Source: Desulfosporosinus sp.
GTDB lineage: Bacteria > Bacillota > Desulfitobacteriia > Desulfitobacteriales > Desulfitobacteriaceae
DNA length: 64,000 bases
Direction of reading: 5' to 3'
NCBI GenBank assembly: GCA_003513495.1
Contig: DOPM01000028.1
Span: 27,389 to 91,388, forward strand
Shown one piece after another: positions 7,762 to 15,642 of this stretch (its first letter is position 1; every line of letters begins with the position of its first letter). Made by a program: the position numbers and the translations under genes. The notes under the pieces were generated by a model. That model was not told the DNA's origin. It ran no database searches and saw only the letters and a program-made list of their open reading frames with translations.

Positions 7762-7855
7762 CCATAATCAATTCTAAGAGTATAATACAGTGAAATGGCC
7801 TGTCTAACAAGTCTTTAAGAATTCTTTTATAGACAATCGTAAATTTTCTTTGGAC

Positions 7856-7888
7856 ATCAGACATCTTGCTTTAAATGAGATGTCTGAT
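7856..7888. promoter_or_regulatory. Probable autoregulatory operator of the GntR gene
   Basis: ATCAGACATCT and AGATGTCTGAT form a perfect inverted repeat 11 bases apart, just upstream of a TATAAT at about 7893 and 37 bases before the regulator start. The same half-site recurs in the ilvD promoter. Confidence 0.7.
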
Positions 7889-7925
7889 AGAATATAATGA
7901 CTAAACTTTTAGGGAGGATCTTTTT

Positions 7926-8612
7926 ATGAAACGAGAAGGAAGAAGTCTGGCAGAAAATATAGCAGATGATATTCTCGCTATGATTACCATAGATAAAAAG
8001 TTCGCAATAGGAGATAAACTCCCCAATGAAAATGAGCTTTCTGCAGATCTACACGTAAGCCGCACGACGTTAAGAGAAGCTATACGCATTCTAGTCGCTC
8101 ACAATGTTCTGGAAATCCAACGTGGAAAGGGAACCTATGTTAAGAATAACCAAGAGTTAAACGAAGAGTTTGGTTTAAAAGAACTTTCAACCCTTCAGTT
8201 AGGTGTCAAAGATTTATATGAAATGCGTCTAATCTTTGAGCCCCAATCAGCCTATTATGCCGCAAAACGAGCAACCGATAAAGAACTTGAGCGCATTTTG
8301 TATTATGGCAGGTTAGAGGAAGAAATGATATTGAACAAGCAAGATCGAACGGAGGTTGAGCAGGCCTTTCACAAATCCATCGCCAAGGCAACTCACAACG
8401 AGTTTATGAATCGGTTGATGCCTATTCTTTATCAGGCCATTGATAAAGGAGTCCTTTTGTCTGACTCAAATGAAGAAATGGTGCAGAATACCTTAAATGA
8501 TCATCGAATGATTATGGAGTTTTTAGCAAAACGAGATGCCGAAGGTGCTAAAACTGCCATGAAACTTCATATCATCCATGCCATGAGAGGTTTTGGAATC
8601 ATCGAAAGTTGA
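7926..8612 (+). CDS. FadR/GntR-family transcriptional regulator (FCD domain)
   Basis: A 228-residue regulator with an N-terminal winged helix (about 8-75, GDKLPNENELSADLHVSRTTLREAI, then a RGKGTYV wing) and a C-terminal all-helical FCD ligand domain, where the metal-binding histidines typical of the family are visible in AFHKSIAKATHN, DHRMIM and LHIIHAM. The ATG follows GGGAGGATC. It is transcribed toward ilvD 91 bases away, and an operator at 7856-7888 is echoed at 8643-8654, so it probably controls itself and ilvD. FCD ligands are usually small organic acids; a keto- or hydroxy-acid related to the IlvD reaction is a guess. Confidence 0.9.
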   Translation: MKREGRSLAENIADDILAMITIDKKFAIGDKLPNENELSADLHVSRTTLREAIRILVAHNVLEIQRGKGTYVKNNQELNEEFGLKELSTLQLGVKDLYEMRLIFEPQSAYYAAKRATDKELERILYYGRLEEEMILNKQDRTEVEQAFHKSIAKATHNEFMNRLMPILYQAIDKGVLLSDSNEEMVQNTLNDHRMIMEFLAKRDAEGAKTAMKLHIIHAMRGFGIIES

Positions 8613-8637
8613 ACGAGCCATTAGTATAATTTTCACA

Positions 8638-8666
8638 TAGACATTAGACATCATACAATTTATAAT
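8638..8666 (+). promoter_or_regulatory. ilvD promoter overlapped by a GntR half-site
   Basis: TAGACA at 8638 and TATAAT at 8661 are 17 bases apart. Between them lies ATTAGACATCAT (8643-8654), matching the ATCAGACATC half-sites upstream of the GntR gene. Binding there would block polymerase. Confidence 0.65.
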
Positions 8667-8703
8667 GTAGGTATACAACTACTATAAAAGAGGTGTTTGT
8701 ACA

Positions 8704-10353
8704 ATGAATAGTGATGCAGTAACCAAAACTTCACCACACCGCGCCTTATTTCATGCTCTAGGATTGACTAATGAGGAAATTGAACGTCCCTTAATCGGCA
8801 TTGTAAGCTCGAAAAACGATATTGTCCCGGGGCACATGAATCTAGATAAAATTGTCGATGCTGTAAAGTTAGGTGTCGCCATGGCTGGAGGAACTCCTCT
8901 TGTTTTCCCTGCTATTGCTGTATGTGACGGCCTAGCAATGGGACATCAAGGAATGAAGTATTCCCTTGTCACTAGAGAATTGATAGCTGACTCTACTGAG
9001 GCTATGACACTTGCCCATGCCTTCGATGCACTGGTTATGGTTCCAAATTGTGATAAAAACGTTCCTGGATTGTTAATGGCTGCAGCAAGGTTAAACATTC
9101 CAACCATATTCGTCAGCGGCGGTCCAATGCTTGCTGGTAAAGTGGATGGGCAGAAAATTAGTTTTTCCAATGTTTCAGAAGCAGTCAGCGAATACCAAGC
9201 AGGTAAGATCACTAAAGAAAAACTACAGGAATATGAAAATAAAGGCTGCCCAACCTGTGGTTCCTGTTCTGGCATGTATACCGCCAACAGTATGAACTGC
9301 CTAACGGAAGTATTGGGAATGGGATTGAAAGGCAACGGAACGATCCCTGCTGTTTATTCGGCTCGTATTCAGCTAGCAAAGCACGCGGGTATGCAAATTA
9401 TGGAGTTGCTGAAAAAGGATATCCGGCCAAGAGATATTATGACGAAGGATGCCTTTGAAAATGCTTTGACCTTAGATATGGCCTTAGGCTGCAGTACAAA
9501 CAGTATGCTGCATCTTCCTGCGATTGCTCATGAATGCGGCATTGAATTAGATCTGGATATCGCTAATGCAATTAGTGACAAAACTCCAAATCTCTGCCAC
9601 CTTGCACCTGCTGGGCATAACTTTGTAGAAGAACTTGATGAAGCTGGCGGCATCTACGCGGTCATGAATGAAGTCAACAAATTAGGTTTAATCAAAACGG
9701 ATTTAATCACCTGTTCAGGTAGAACTGTAGGCGAAAACATCGCAGGTTGTATAAATAAAAATACTGAGGTCATTAGACCTGTCGAAAACCCTTACAGCAA
9801 AACAGGCGGAATCGCCGTATTGAAAGGGAATCTCGCTCCTGACTCCTGTGTTGTCAAACGCTCTGCAGTTGCACCAGAAATGTTAAAACATGAAGGACCT
9901 GCAAAAGTATTTGATTGCGAAGAAGACGCTATGCAAGCGATTAATAGCGGCCAAATCACCCCGGGGGATGTTGTAGTCATTCGATATGAAGGTCCAAAAG
10001 GCGGGCCTGGCATGAGAGAAATGCTGAATCCTACCTCTGCTATTATGGGACGGGGACTTGGAGAAAGCGTTGCACTCATTACAGATGGGCGGTTCAGCGG
10101 TGCTACAAGGGGCGCAGCAATTGGTCATGTTTCTCCTGAAGCAGCAGTAGGAGGTAATATTGCTTTGATAGAAAGCGGAGATATTATCCAAATTGATATT
10201 ATGGCTAATGAAATTAATATTAAAATTAGTGACTCCGAACTAGAAAAACGAAGAGCGGCTTGGAAACCCAGAAAGCCTCGTATTACAACTGGGTATCTTG
10301 CAAGATATGCCGCTGCCGTAACGTCAGGAAATAAAGGCGCTATTTTAGAATAA
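8704..10353 (+). CDS. ilvD: Dihydroxy-acid dehydratase
   Basis: Dehydrates 2,3-dihydroxy-isovalerate or -methylvalerate to the 2-oxo acids of valine and isoleucine synthesis, using an iron-sulfur cluster and Mg2+. The 549-residue product has the cluster cysteines in NCDKNVPG (near 118) and [11 protein letters not shown] (near 186), plus GRFSGATRG near the C terminus. The N terminus reads [13 protein letters not shown], lacking a few residues usually found before PHR, but the catalytic region is intact. GAGGTG precedes the ATG. It is separate from the ilvB operon at the window's left edge and apparently under the neighbouring GntR regulator. Confidence 0.93.
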   Translation: MNSDAVTKTSPHRALFHALGLTNEEIERPLIGIVSSKNDIVPGHMNLDKIVDAVKLGVAMAGGTPLVFPAIAVCDGLAMGHQGMKYSLVTRELIADSTEAMTLAHAFDALVMVPNCDKNVPGLLMAAARLNIPTIFVSGGPMLAGKVDGQKISFSNVSEAVSEYQAGKITKEKLQEYENKGCPTCGSCSGMYTANSMNCLTEVLGMGLKGNGTIPAVYSARIQLAKHAGMQIMELLKKDIRPRDIMTKDAFENALTLDMALGCSTNSMLHLPAIAHECGIELDLDIANAISDKTPNLCHLAPAGHNFVEELDEAGGIYAVMNEVNKLGLIKTDLITCSGRTVGENIAGCINKNTEVIRPVENPYSKTGGIAVLKGNLAPDSCVVKRSAVAPEMLKHEGPAKVFDCEEDAMQAINSGQITPGDVVVIRYEGPKGGPGMREMLNPTSAIMGRGLGESVALITDGRFSGATRGAAIGHVSPEAAVGGNIALIESGDIIQIDIMANEINIKISDSELEKRRAAWKPRKPRITTGYLARYAAAVTSGNKGAILE

Positions 10354-10370
10354 GTGAACAATAAAATTAC

Positions 10371-10415
10371 AAAAGCAACCAGCAAAACACTTAGGCATTT
10401 AGCTGGTTGCTTTTT
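10371..10415 (+). terminator. ilvD terminator
   Basis: AAAAGCAACCAGC pairs with GCTGGTTGCTTTTTG around an 18-base loop. It lies 18 bases after the ilvD stop; the A-tract on the other side lets it also serve the leftward GNAT gene. Confidence 0.9.
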
Positions 10416-10431
10416 GTTGTGTCCATCAAGG

Positions 10432-10875
10432 TTATAGGGGCATGTCCATCTTACTCCACGCCATATTAATGACTATTTCGCCTGTTTCTGGTTGAACTTC
10501 CTGACTAACATATGTAAACCCATTCTTGATATAGAATCTTCTGGCAGCATTATTCTTGCTATACACCCCTACGAGCAATTGCTTTTTTACTTTTTTGGCT
10601 TGCTCAAGCAAATGAGTACCGATTCCCACACCTTGCTTGCCTGGTGAAACAAATAAACCTCCAATGTAGTTTCCTACTAAAGATATAAAACCAAATAAAT
10701 TACCATTTTCCTCGGCTATCCACGTTTCTGCCTGTGGTAAATACTTGTTTCTTAACTCATCTTTATGAGATTCCCACATTTCCTTGGCAATAAAGGAATG
10801 TGCGATGACACTTGCATTGTACCATATCTCTACCAATTCCTCTGTATCGGTATCCTGGAAATGCCTAATAATCAT
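10432..10875 (-). CDS. GNAT-family N-acetyltransferase
   Basis: A 147-residue GNAT fold: an N-terminal helix pair, then GNLFGFISLVGNYIGGLFV, the acetyl-CoA loop GKQGVGIGTHLL (about 82-93), and the C-terminal NNAARRFYIKNGF typical of acetyltransferases acting on small molecules or proteins. The start at 10875 overlaps the stop of the preceding coiled-coil ORF, indicating coupling. It is last of three genes with a ferredoxin and the coiled-coil protein. Substrate is unknown. Confidence 0.82.
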   Translation of the reverse strand: MIIRHFQDTDTEELVEIWYNASVIAHSFIAKEMWESHKDELRNKYLPQAETWIAEENGNLFGFISLVGNYIGGLFVSPGKQGVGIGTHLLEQAKKVKKQLLVGVYSKNNAARRFYIKNGFTYVSQEVQPETGEIVINMAWSKMDMPL

Positions 10876-11089
10876 TAGTACCACTCTCTGGAAAAAGCAA
10901 CCTGCGCAAACGCTCTAGTTCTTCTTCTAAATCCTCACGTTCTGCTACCATGCTTGGTTGAACGGAATGGAAGGGCCAGCGCGCTTTTACGTCGGCCAAC
11001 TTTTGCTCCACAATATTAAGTTGAAGTAACAGCTCCTGGGGATCTATGGGTTGCTCATTTCCACTGATCCTTTGTTCTTTCTTATCCAT
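10865..11089 (-). CDS. Small coiled-coil protein
   Basis: A 74-residue charged protein whose second half (AEREDLEEELERLRRLL) is a short coiled coil. The ATG at 11089 lies inside the ferredoxin stop region and has AGGAGG about 9 bases upstream; starting further upstream would only read through the ferredoxin in another frame. It overlaps genes on both sides, so it is a true operon member. A second short coiled-coil protein with a similar middle (LPGHTVKRYEAE against PFHSVQPSMVAE) is encoded at 11552 on the other strand. Function unknown. Confidence 0.65.
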   Translation of the reverse strand: MDKKEQRISGNEQPIDPQELLLQLNIVEQKLADVKARWPFHSVQPSMVAEREDLEEELERLRRLLFPESGTNDY

Positions 11090-11282
11090 CCAGATTTTCC
11101 TCCTCTGGCACAACAAATGTAATAGCTCCATGCATACACTGTTCCATACAGGTTTCACACTCGACACAAATTGTGGGGTCCACGACCGGAAGATGTGAAA
11201 GCATAGTTATTGCCTGGACGGGGCATGCATTTACACATCGTTTGCACCCCCGGCACAGCTTTTCTAAGATGAACGCAGCCAT
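11082..11282 (-). CDS. 2[4Fe-4S] ferredoxin
   Basis: A 66-residue clostridial-type ferredoxin with two cluster motifs, CRGCKRCVNACP and CVECETCMEQCMHG, each giving four cysteines in the C-x2-C-x2-C-x3-C pattern. The ATG at 11282 has GGAG six bases upstream; a TTG at 11294 sits against its ribosome site and is less likely. It leads an operon with a coiled-coil protein and a GNAT enzyme. It probably carries electrons in the cytoplasm; the partner is not evident. Confidence 0.88.
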   Translation of the reverse strand: MAAFILEKLCRGCKRCVNACPVQAITMLSHLPVVDPTICVECETCMEQCMHGAITFVVPEEENLDG

Positions 11283-11308
11283 ATCCAGCTCCAACTCCCC
11301 TCATCATC

Positions 11309-11365
11309 AAGAGAAAAACACGGTTTTTCTCTTAGCAACCAATATCCCCCCATATACCCCGGTAT
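11309..11365 (-). promoter_or_regulatory. Hairpin and inverted repeat upstream of the ferredoxin operon
   Basis: AAGAGAAAAA-CACGG-TTTTTCTCTT (11309-11333) could form a leader hairpin. Further upstream ATACC-CC-GGTAT (11354-11365) resembles the G/C-tract operators bound by CsoR-family repressors, one of which is encoded at 14002. The link is only suggestive. Confidence 0.35.
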
Positions 11366-11551
11366 GGTATTGTATTGTATTTTTAATATATTCGCCTCTC
11401 GTCCATTTGTCAACCCTTCTGAGTAGTATCTTTTGAGATGTCACAATTATCTCATCCAAATTTTCACGTACTATAAAGTCATAATCAGGACACTCAAATT
11501 TATTCCTCTTGTATTATAATGATTCTATTGAAAGCAAAGGAGAGTTTAGGC

Positions 11552-11767
11552 ATGGAGGATATATCCGTATTGCGTAACGAAGATTTGAAAAGACGACTAC
11601 AAACATTGTCAGAGGAATTAGAAGAGTTAGAAGAGGAACGAGACTATGTACTTAAGCAGACTGGTCTGCATCTTCCTGGTCATACGGTTAAGCGATATGA
11701 AGCTGAGACTCAGGCCTTAAAAGAATCCATCGCAGCCTTAACCGCAGAACTAGATCTTCGCAAATAG
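11552..11767 (+). CDS. Small coiled-coil protein
   Basis: A 71-residue acidic protein, mostly heptad-like (LKRRLQTLSEELEELEEERDYV and a C-terminal helix TQALKESIAALTAEL) around a short LHLPGHTV turn. The ATG at 11552 has AGGAG nine bases upstream. It is a monocistron ending at a perfect terminator. No named family is recognised; the antiparallel helix-turn-helix shape suggests a binding or scaffold role, which is a guess. Confidence 0.65.
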   Translation: MEDISVLRNEDLKRRLQTLSEELEELEEERDYVLKQTGLHLPGHTVKRYEAETQALKESIAALTAELDLRK

Positions 11768-11780
11768 TTTTCCAATATAA

Positions 11781-11820
11781 GTGGGTGTAAGGAAACTAAT
11801 AGTTCCTTACACCCACTTTA
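11781..11820. terminator. Intrinsic terminator with 14-bp perfect stem
   Basis: GTGGGTGTAAGGAA pairs with TTCCTTACACCCAC around ACTAATAG, followed by TTTAT. It ends the coiled-coil gene. Confidence 0.88.
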
Positions 11821-11882
11821 TAAATCAATGGCTCTGGTCGACGAGAGATAAGTAGGCTCTTTTAACTATTTAGTAGGCTTAC

Positions 11883-12737
11883 TTACGCAAGATTCTTGTC
11901 ACTGCTCAACTTAATCTGATCCGCTAGGTTACGCGCAATTTGATCAAAGTCAGATGATCGATAATCCTCAATTTTACCTGCATCGGATAGTGTCGCTAGA
12001 TTAGGATCAAGGGGAAGAGCCCCTAAGAAAGGAATCGAAGTACGTTTCGCTTCTTCTTCTCCCTGTGGTTTCCCAAAGACTTCTATTTTCTTACTACAAT
12101 CGGGGCATTGGACATAGGCCATGTTTTCAATCAGCCCATAAATTGGCGGTTCATAATTACGTACCATTTTAATTGCTTTTCGTACCACCATATTCGCCAA
12201 GGCCTGCGGGCTTGTTACCATCACGACACCATTAATCGGCAAGGATTGGAAGATGGTAATCGCTACATCCCCAGTCCCTGGAGGCATATCAATCAAAAGA
12301 TAATCCAATTCTCCCCAAATGACATCCTTCCAGAACTGGTTTACGACTTGAGTGATCAATGGTCCACGTAAGATAACAGGGTCATCTTCATTTTCAATCA
12401 TCAAATTAAGAGACATAATCTTTATTCCGCCGCGACTTGTTGGAGCAATAATACCACCTTGGCTTGCTCCTGCCCTTTCCTTAATTCCAAAGATTTTAGG
12501 AATACTTGGTCCAGTTATGTCCGAATCTAGAATACCAACTTTAAATCCTTGGCGCATGAGACTTACGGCTAACATACCTGTTACAGAAGATTTTCCAACT
12601 CCACCTTTTCCACTCATAACAGCAATGACCTTTTTAACATTACTGGCTTTCTGCGCCTTGGTTAACTGAGGCGCACTCGAACAGCTCTCTGTGTTACATG
12701 AACCTGCTGCAGCACAGCTATTACATGACTCGCTCAA
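11883..12737 (-). CDS. Mrp/NBP35-family Fe-S carrier ATPase
   Basis: A P-loop ATPase that carries and delivers iron-sulfur clusters. The 284-residue product has a cysteine-rich N terminus (five cysteines in the first 19 residues), the deviant Walker A GKGGVGKSS at about 43-51, DSDITGPSIPK, LLIDMPPGTGD and a CPDC pair near 214 that bridges the dimer cluster. Start is TTG with GGAGG upstream. With the NifX-like and DUF134 genes that follow upstream on the same strand it makes the metallocluster set also seen around orange-protein genes of sulfate reducers; no orange-protein gene is here. Confidence 0.9.
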   Translation of the reverse strand: MSESCNSCAAAGSCNTESCSSAPQLTKAQKASNVKKVIAVMSGKGGVGKSSVTGMLAVSLMRQGFKVGILDSDITGPSIPKIFGIKERAGASQGGIIAPTSRGGIKIMSLNLMIENEDDPVILRGPLITQVVNQFWKDVIWGELDYLLIDMPPGTGDVAITIFQSLPINGVVMVTSPQALANMVVRKAIKMVRNYEPPIYGLIENMAYVQCPDCSKKIEVFGKPQGEEEAKRTSIPFLGALPLDPNLATLSDAGKIEDYRSSDFDQIARNLADQIKLSSDKNLA

Positions 12738-12773
12738 CTTTTCTGCCTCCCATTTTCAAATAATATAAGTACC

Positions 12774-12793
12774 CTTGTACTAACGAGTACAAG
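12774..12793. promoter_or_regulatory. Inverted repeat upstream of mrp
   Basis: CTTGTACT-AACG-AGTACAAG, a perfect 8-4-8 dyad 37 bases before the mrp start codon. It is a good candidate operator; the neighbouring DUF134 protein is one possible binder. Confidence 0.5.
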
Positions 12794-12897
12794 ATTAATC
12801 TTACTCCTCAAATTCTTTGTTTGTCAAGGTTTGTCGGTACTTAAGGGTTGTTTTACTTAATTGGTAAAGAATTAACCTAGTATTCTATTATCCTTAC

Positions 12898-13272
12898 TTA
12901 GTGATGATGGTGACCGTGCTCATGACCATGATCATGGGAGCAAACTGAACCTGTACTTACGATCTTACCCAAGGCATAGCGATTTGCTACATCAGCCACG
13001 TTCCCCGATGCACCCGATACTACCTCAAGGCCTACAGCATGAAGACCATTAATCATTCCTCCACCGATACCGCCGCAAACAAGAACTTCGATGCCTTTAC
13101 TTTTAAACATATTAGCTAGTCCTGCATGCTGATGCTGAAGACCCGTTGAACTTAGTAATTCAACAAAACGAGCCTCATTTCCTTCAATCTCAAACACTGA
13201 GAATCCTGCGGCGCGTCCGAAATGCGGATCTAAGTCCTCACCATTTGTTGGAATTGCTATTTTTTTTGACAT
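12898..13272 (-). CDS. NifX/NifB-C-like dinitrogenase cofactor-domain protein with His-rich tail
   Basis: A 124-residue protein of the fold that binds FeMo-cofactor precursors: IAIPTNGEDLDPHFGRA at the N terminus, the HxxC-like LQHQHAGLAN stretch and GIEVLVCGGIGGGMINGL. The last dozen residues alternate His, Asp and Gly and end in four histidines, which suggests metal binding. There are no nif structural genes in the window, so a role in general metallocluster handling with the adjacent Mrp is more likely than nitrogen fixation. ATG follows AGGAGG. Confidence 0.85.
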   Translation of the reverse strand: MSKKIAIPTNGEDLDPHFGRAAGFSVFEIEGNEARFVELLSSTGLQHQHAGLANMFKSKGIEVLVCGGIGGGMINGLHAVGLEVVSGASGNVADVANRYALGKIVSTGSVCSHDHGHEHGHHHH

Positions 13273-13329
13273 AGTATTAAACCTCCTAAAACTAATTTTT
13301 TCAGACCCGACAGCTTCTACCTATAATCC

Positions 13330-13791
13330 TCATCTAGTCCCCTCGTGATGACCGTGGTTACAGAAACGTTTAGACCCTTTGTTAATCCTCATCTTTTTCA
13401 TGCTCCCACACATTGGACAAGGGATTTCATATCCGTGTTTCCCCCCTGCGGCACATGGTACAACCTCCCAGACATGTCCACATCCAACACACTCAAACAC
13501 TCGGTTTTTCATTAAATAGTGACCACCTCGAATGATTATAGGTCGTCCTTCTACTAAAGCAGAAGCAATTTTTGACCTAGCAGCACCTAAAATTCGCTGA
13601 AACGTAGCTCTGGAAATCCCCATTGACGCTGCACAATCGACTTGATCCAAACCTACTTTGTCTTTAAGGCGAATGGCCTCCAATTCCTCCAGCTTAATAT
13701 TTGTTTCTTCTAGATATGTTTGTCCAAGAGGAATAAACGTTTGGCAGACTATTGCATCGTCGATCAGGCCACAACAACGTTGCCTTGGCAT
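13330..13791 (-). CDS. DUF134 DNA-binding protein with C-terminal zinc motifs
   Basis: A 153-residue protein. The first half is the DUF134 domain: PRQRCCGLI, then LEELEAIRLKD and a sigma-70-region-4-like helix-turn-helix (LDQVDCAASMGISRATFQRIL). The second half has paired cysteines (CVGCGH and CPMCGS) plus a His-rich end. The ATG at 13791 has AAAGGAGG five bases upstream; the in-frame extension upstream is rejected. It probably regulates the neighbouring NifX-like and mrp genes; the target site is unproven. Confidence 0.82.
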   Translation of the reverse strand: MPRQRCCGLIDDAIVCQTFIPLGQTYLEETNIKLEELEAIRLKDKVGLDQVDCAASMGISRATFQRILGAARSKIASALVEGRPIIIRGGHYLMKNRVFECVGCGHVWEVVPCAAGGKHGYEIPCPMCGSMKKMRINKGSKRFCNHGHHEGTR

Positions 13792-13956
13792 TGAGCCTCC
13801 TTTTGGGCATATGCTCAAATAAAGTATATCAAATTTATTTAATAATGCAATTAAAACTCTAAAAAAATAGTAAAATTTAAGAATTCACCAATTCGTATTT
13901 AGTGTTTCACGGGTTTTTACTCTTATCCATGATTTCACTGTCACCTATTAACTATA

Positions 13957-13990
13957 ATAAAAAAACCGCCACCAAGAAAGGTTGACGGTA
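13957..13990 (-). terminator. Terminator after the CsoR-family gene
   Basis: On the minus strand ACCGTCAACC pairs imperfectly with GGTGGCGGT and runs into TTTTTTTATT. Confidence 0.75.
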
Positions 13991-14001
13991 GACTAAAAGA
14001 G

Positions 14002-14298
14002 TTATTGATTTAGTTTCATAAGGGTTTCAATAGCGTTATTCAGCACCTCTTGACGATCCTCCCCTGAGTCGATGGCCTCTAGAAGGCAGGAACTTGCATA
14101 ACGTTGTGCGATTATAACAGATGTTTTATGTACAGCTGAACGAATAGCTACAAGTTGTAATAAAATTTCTTCACAGCTCTTCTCTTCCTCTATCATACGT
14201 TCTACCCCTGAAATATGACCACGCACAGTCTTTAATCGCGTTAGAATGTTATGTACTTCTTCGGGATTAACTTCTTTCAAAAGACACATTCCTTTCAT
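14002..14298 (-). CDS. CsoR/CstR-family (DUF156) repressor
   Basis: A 98-residue helical repressor. The family senses Cu(I) through Cys-His-Cys (CsoR) or persulfide through two cysteines (CstR). Here the cysteines are C42 and C71, 29 residues apart as in both, but the copper-ligand histidine position, four before the second cysteine, is Tyr67. That argues against a CsoR copper site and for a thiol sensor such as CstR; H57 could still matter. The start is uncertain: ATG at 14298 has no clear ribosome site, while an in-frame TTG seven codons on has AAAGGA suitably placed. No obvious target gene is adjacent. Confidence 0.85.
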   Translation of the reverse strand: MKGMCLLKEVNPEEVHNILTRLKTVRGHISGVERMIEEEKSCEEILLQLVAIRSAVHKTSVIIAQRYASSCLLEAIDSGEDRQEVLNNAIETLMKLNQ

Positions 14299-14374
14299 AT
14301 TTAGTTTACTGTTATCCCTAAATTTTTGTTATGCAAATCACAAACCTTGGGCACTGCTTCTTTTCCTCATACAC

Positions 14375-14956
14375 TTATGTACGGTAAAGTTTAATATACT
14401 TCTGATAACTATTTAAGACACGCCCTACATAGTCTCGCGTCTCTTTAAATGGAATATCTTGTTTGCGAATATTTCCGGGGTCAATCTGGCCCGATTTAAT
14501 CCATTCTTTTACATGTCCTTGTCCACCATTATAGGCAGCAATTACTAGGGTTTGATTATTAGAAAATAACTTTTGGAGACTAGCCAGATACCATGTACCA
14601 TATTGAATATTCTTCTCAGGATTTAGCAAATCCTTGTCACTGTATTCTTTATCTCCAATACTCTCAGCAATTGACTGTGCCGTCTTAGGCATCAATTGCA
14701 TTAACCCTTTAGCACCCTTATTTGATTCAGATTGAGGAAGGAACTTGCTTTCTTCTCGTATTACTGCAAGCACGAATAAAGGATCAACGCCGTAAAGAGC
14801 TGAGTATTTCTCTATAATAATCCTATGTGGGTAGGGATAAATAATCTTCTGCAAGTCTGATTGTTGCCATATACTATACCCTAGTAGGACGGCAAGAATA
14901 ACAAGCAAAGTAATCTTTTGTCCATTTATCCAACGCTTAAATCTCTTTTTAGCCAT
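14375..14956 (-). CDS. Membrane-anchored lytic transglycosylase (SLT domain)
   Basis: A 193-residue protein with a basic N terminus, one membrane segment (about 16-33) and an SLT domain outside the cell. The catalytic glutamate lies in IREESKF; GAKGLMQLMP and AAYNGGQGHV are the other family motifs. The ATG at 14956 has GAGGAG upstream; a longer frame reads into coaE and is rejected. It cleaves peptidoglycan glycan strands. It follows coaE by about 60 bases. Confidence 0.9.
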   Translation of the reverse strand: MAKKRFKRWINGQKITLLVILAVLLGYSIWQQSDLQKIIYPYPHRIIIEKYSALYGVDPLFVLAVIREESKFLPQSESNKGAKGLMQLMPKTAQSIAESIGDKEYSDKDLLNPEKNIQYGTWYLASLQKLFSNNQTLVIAAYNGGQGHVKEWIKSGQIDPGNIRKQDIPFKETRDYVGRVLNSYQKYIKLYRT

Positions 14957-15017
14957 CCCATCTCCTCTTCTCAATATAAAGGTCATTATCGTAAGTTTAT
15001 TAACTTGGCTCTGATAA

Positions 15018-15632
15018 TTATGAATGATTAACATTAAGTCTTTGTAGTAATTTTTCCCACGCATGTTCAAGTTGTTTTACTGTTTGACGTTCATTTCCAG
15101 AATTATCGATGACAACATCTGCTCGTTGACGTTTTTCATCTAGCGATCCTTGGGCAGCTATACGGGCTTCAATCTCGTCAAGACTCAGCTTGTCCCTTGT
15201 GAGAACGCGAGAAATCTGCACGTCCTTAGGTACCCACACAACCCAAACTTCATCCACAGAGGTTTCAAGCCCTGCTTCGAAAAGCAACGGTACATCCCAT
15301 ACACAAACCATAGCCCCGGACTTCCTTAGAGCGTCTTTCTCCTCGTTCATGCATTCCTTCACGCGAGGGTGCACGATGCGCTCTAAGCGCTTTCGTGCAT
15401 CATCATCATTGAAAACCCTTACTCCTAATCGTGAACGATTGATTTGCCCATTGTCAGTTTGAATATCCGAGCCGAATTCTTCGATCAGTCTTGTAATCGT
15501 TCTCTGATCCGATTGCAACAAACGGTGAACCGTTTTGTCAGCATCAAGCACTGGAACCTCTTGCTTAATAAACCATTGGGCCACTGTAGATTTACCGCTC
15601 CCGATTCCACCAGTCAGTCCGATATTAAACAT
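15018..15632 (-). CDS. coaE: Dephospho-CoA kinase
   Basis: Last step of coenzyme A synthesis, ATP-dependent 3'-phosphorylation of dephospho-CoA. The 204-residue product has Walker A GGIGSGKST at about 7-15, DADKTVH, and WDVPLLFEAG. ATG at 15632 follows GAGGTGATACAC. The gene is 10 bases after ytaF and precedes the SLT gene. coaD, the preceding step, is at 32922. Confidence 0.94.
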   Translation of the reverse strand: MFNIGLTGGIGSGKSTVAQWFIKQEVPVLDADKTVHRLLQSDQRTITRLIEEFGSDIQTDNGQINRSRLGVRVFNDDDARKRLERIVHPRVKECMNEEKDALRKSGAMVCVWDVPLLFEAGLETSVDEVWVVWVPKDVQISRVLTRDKLSLDEIEARIAAQGSLDEKRQRADVVIDNSGNERQTVKQLEHAWEKLLQRLNVNHS

Positions 15633-15642
15633 GTGTATCACC

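Noticed and set aside
11082..11167. Extended reading of the coiled-coil gene from 11167
   Set aside because: The extra 26 codons only re-read the ferredoxin gene in another frame; ATG at 11089 has a proper ribosome site.
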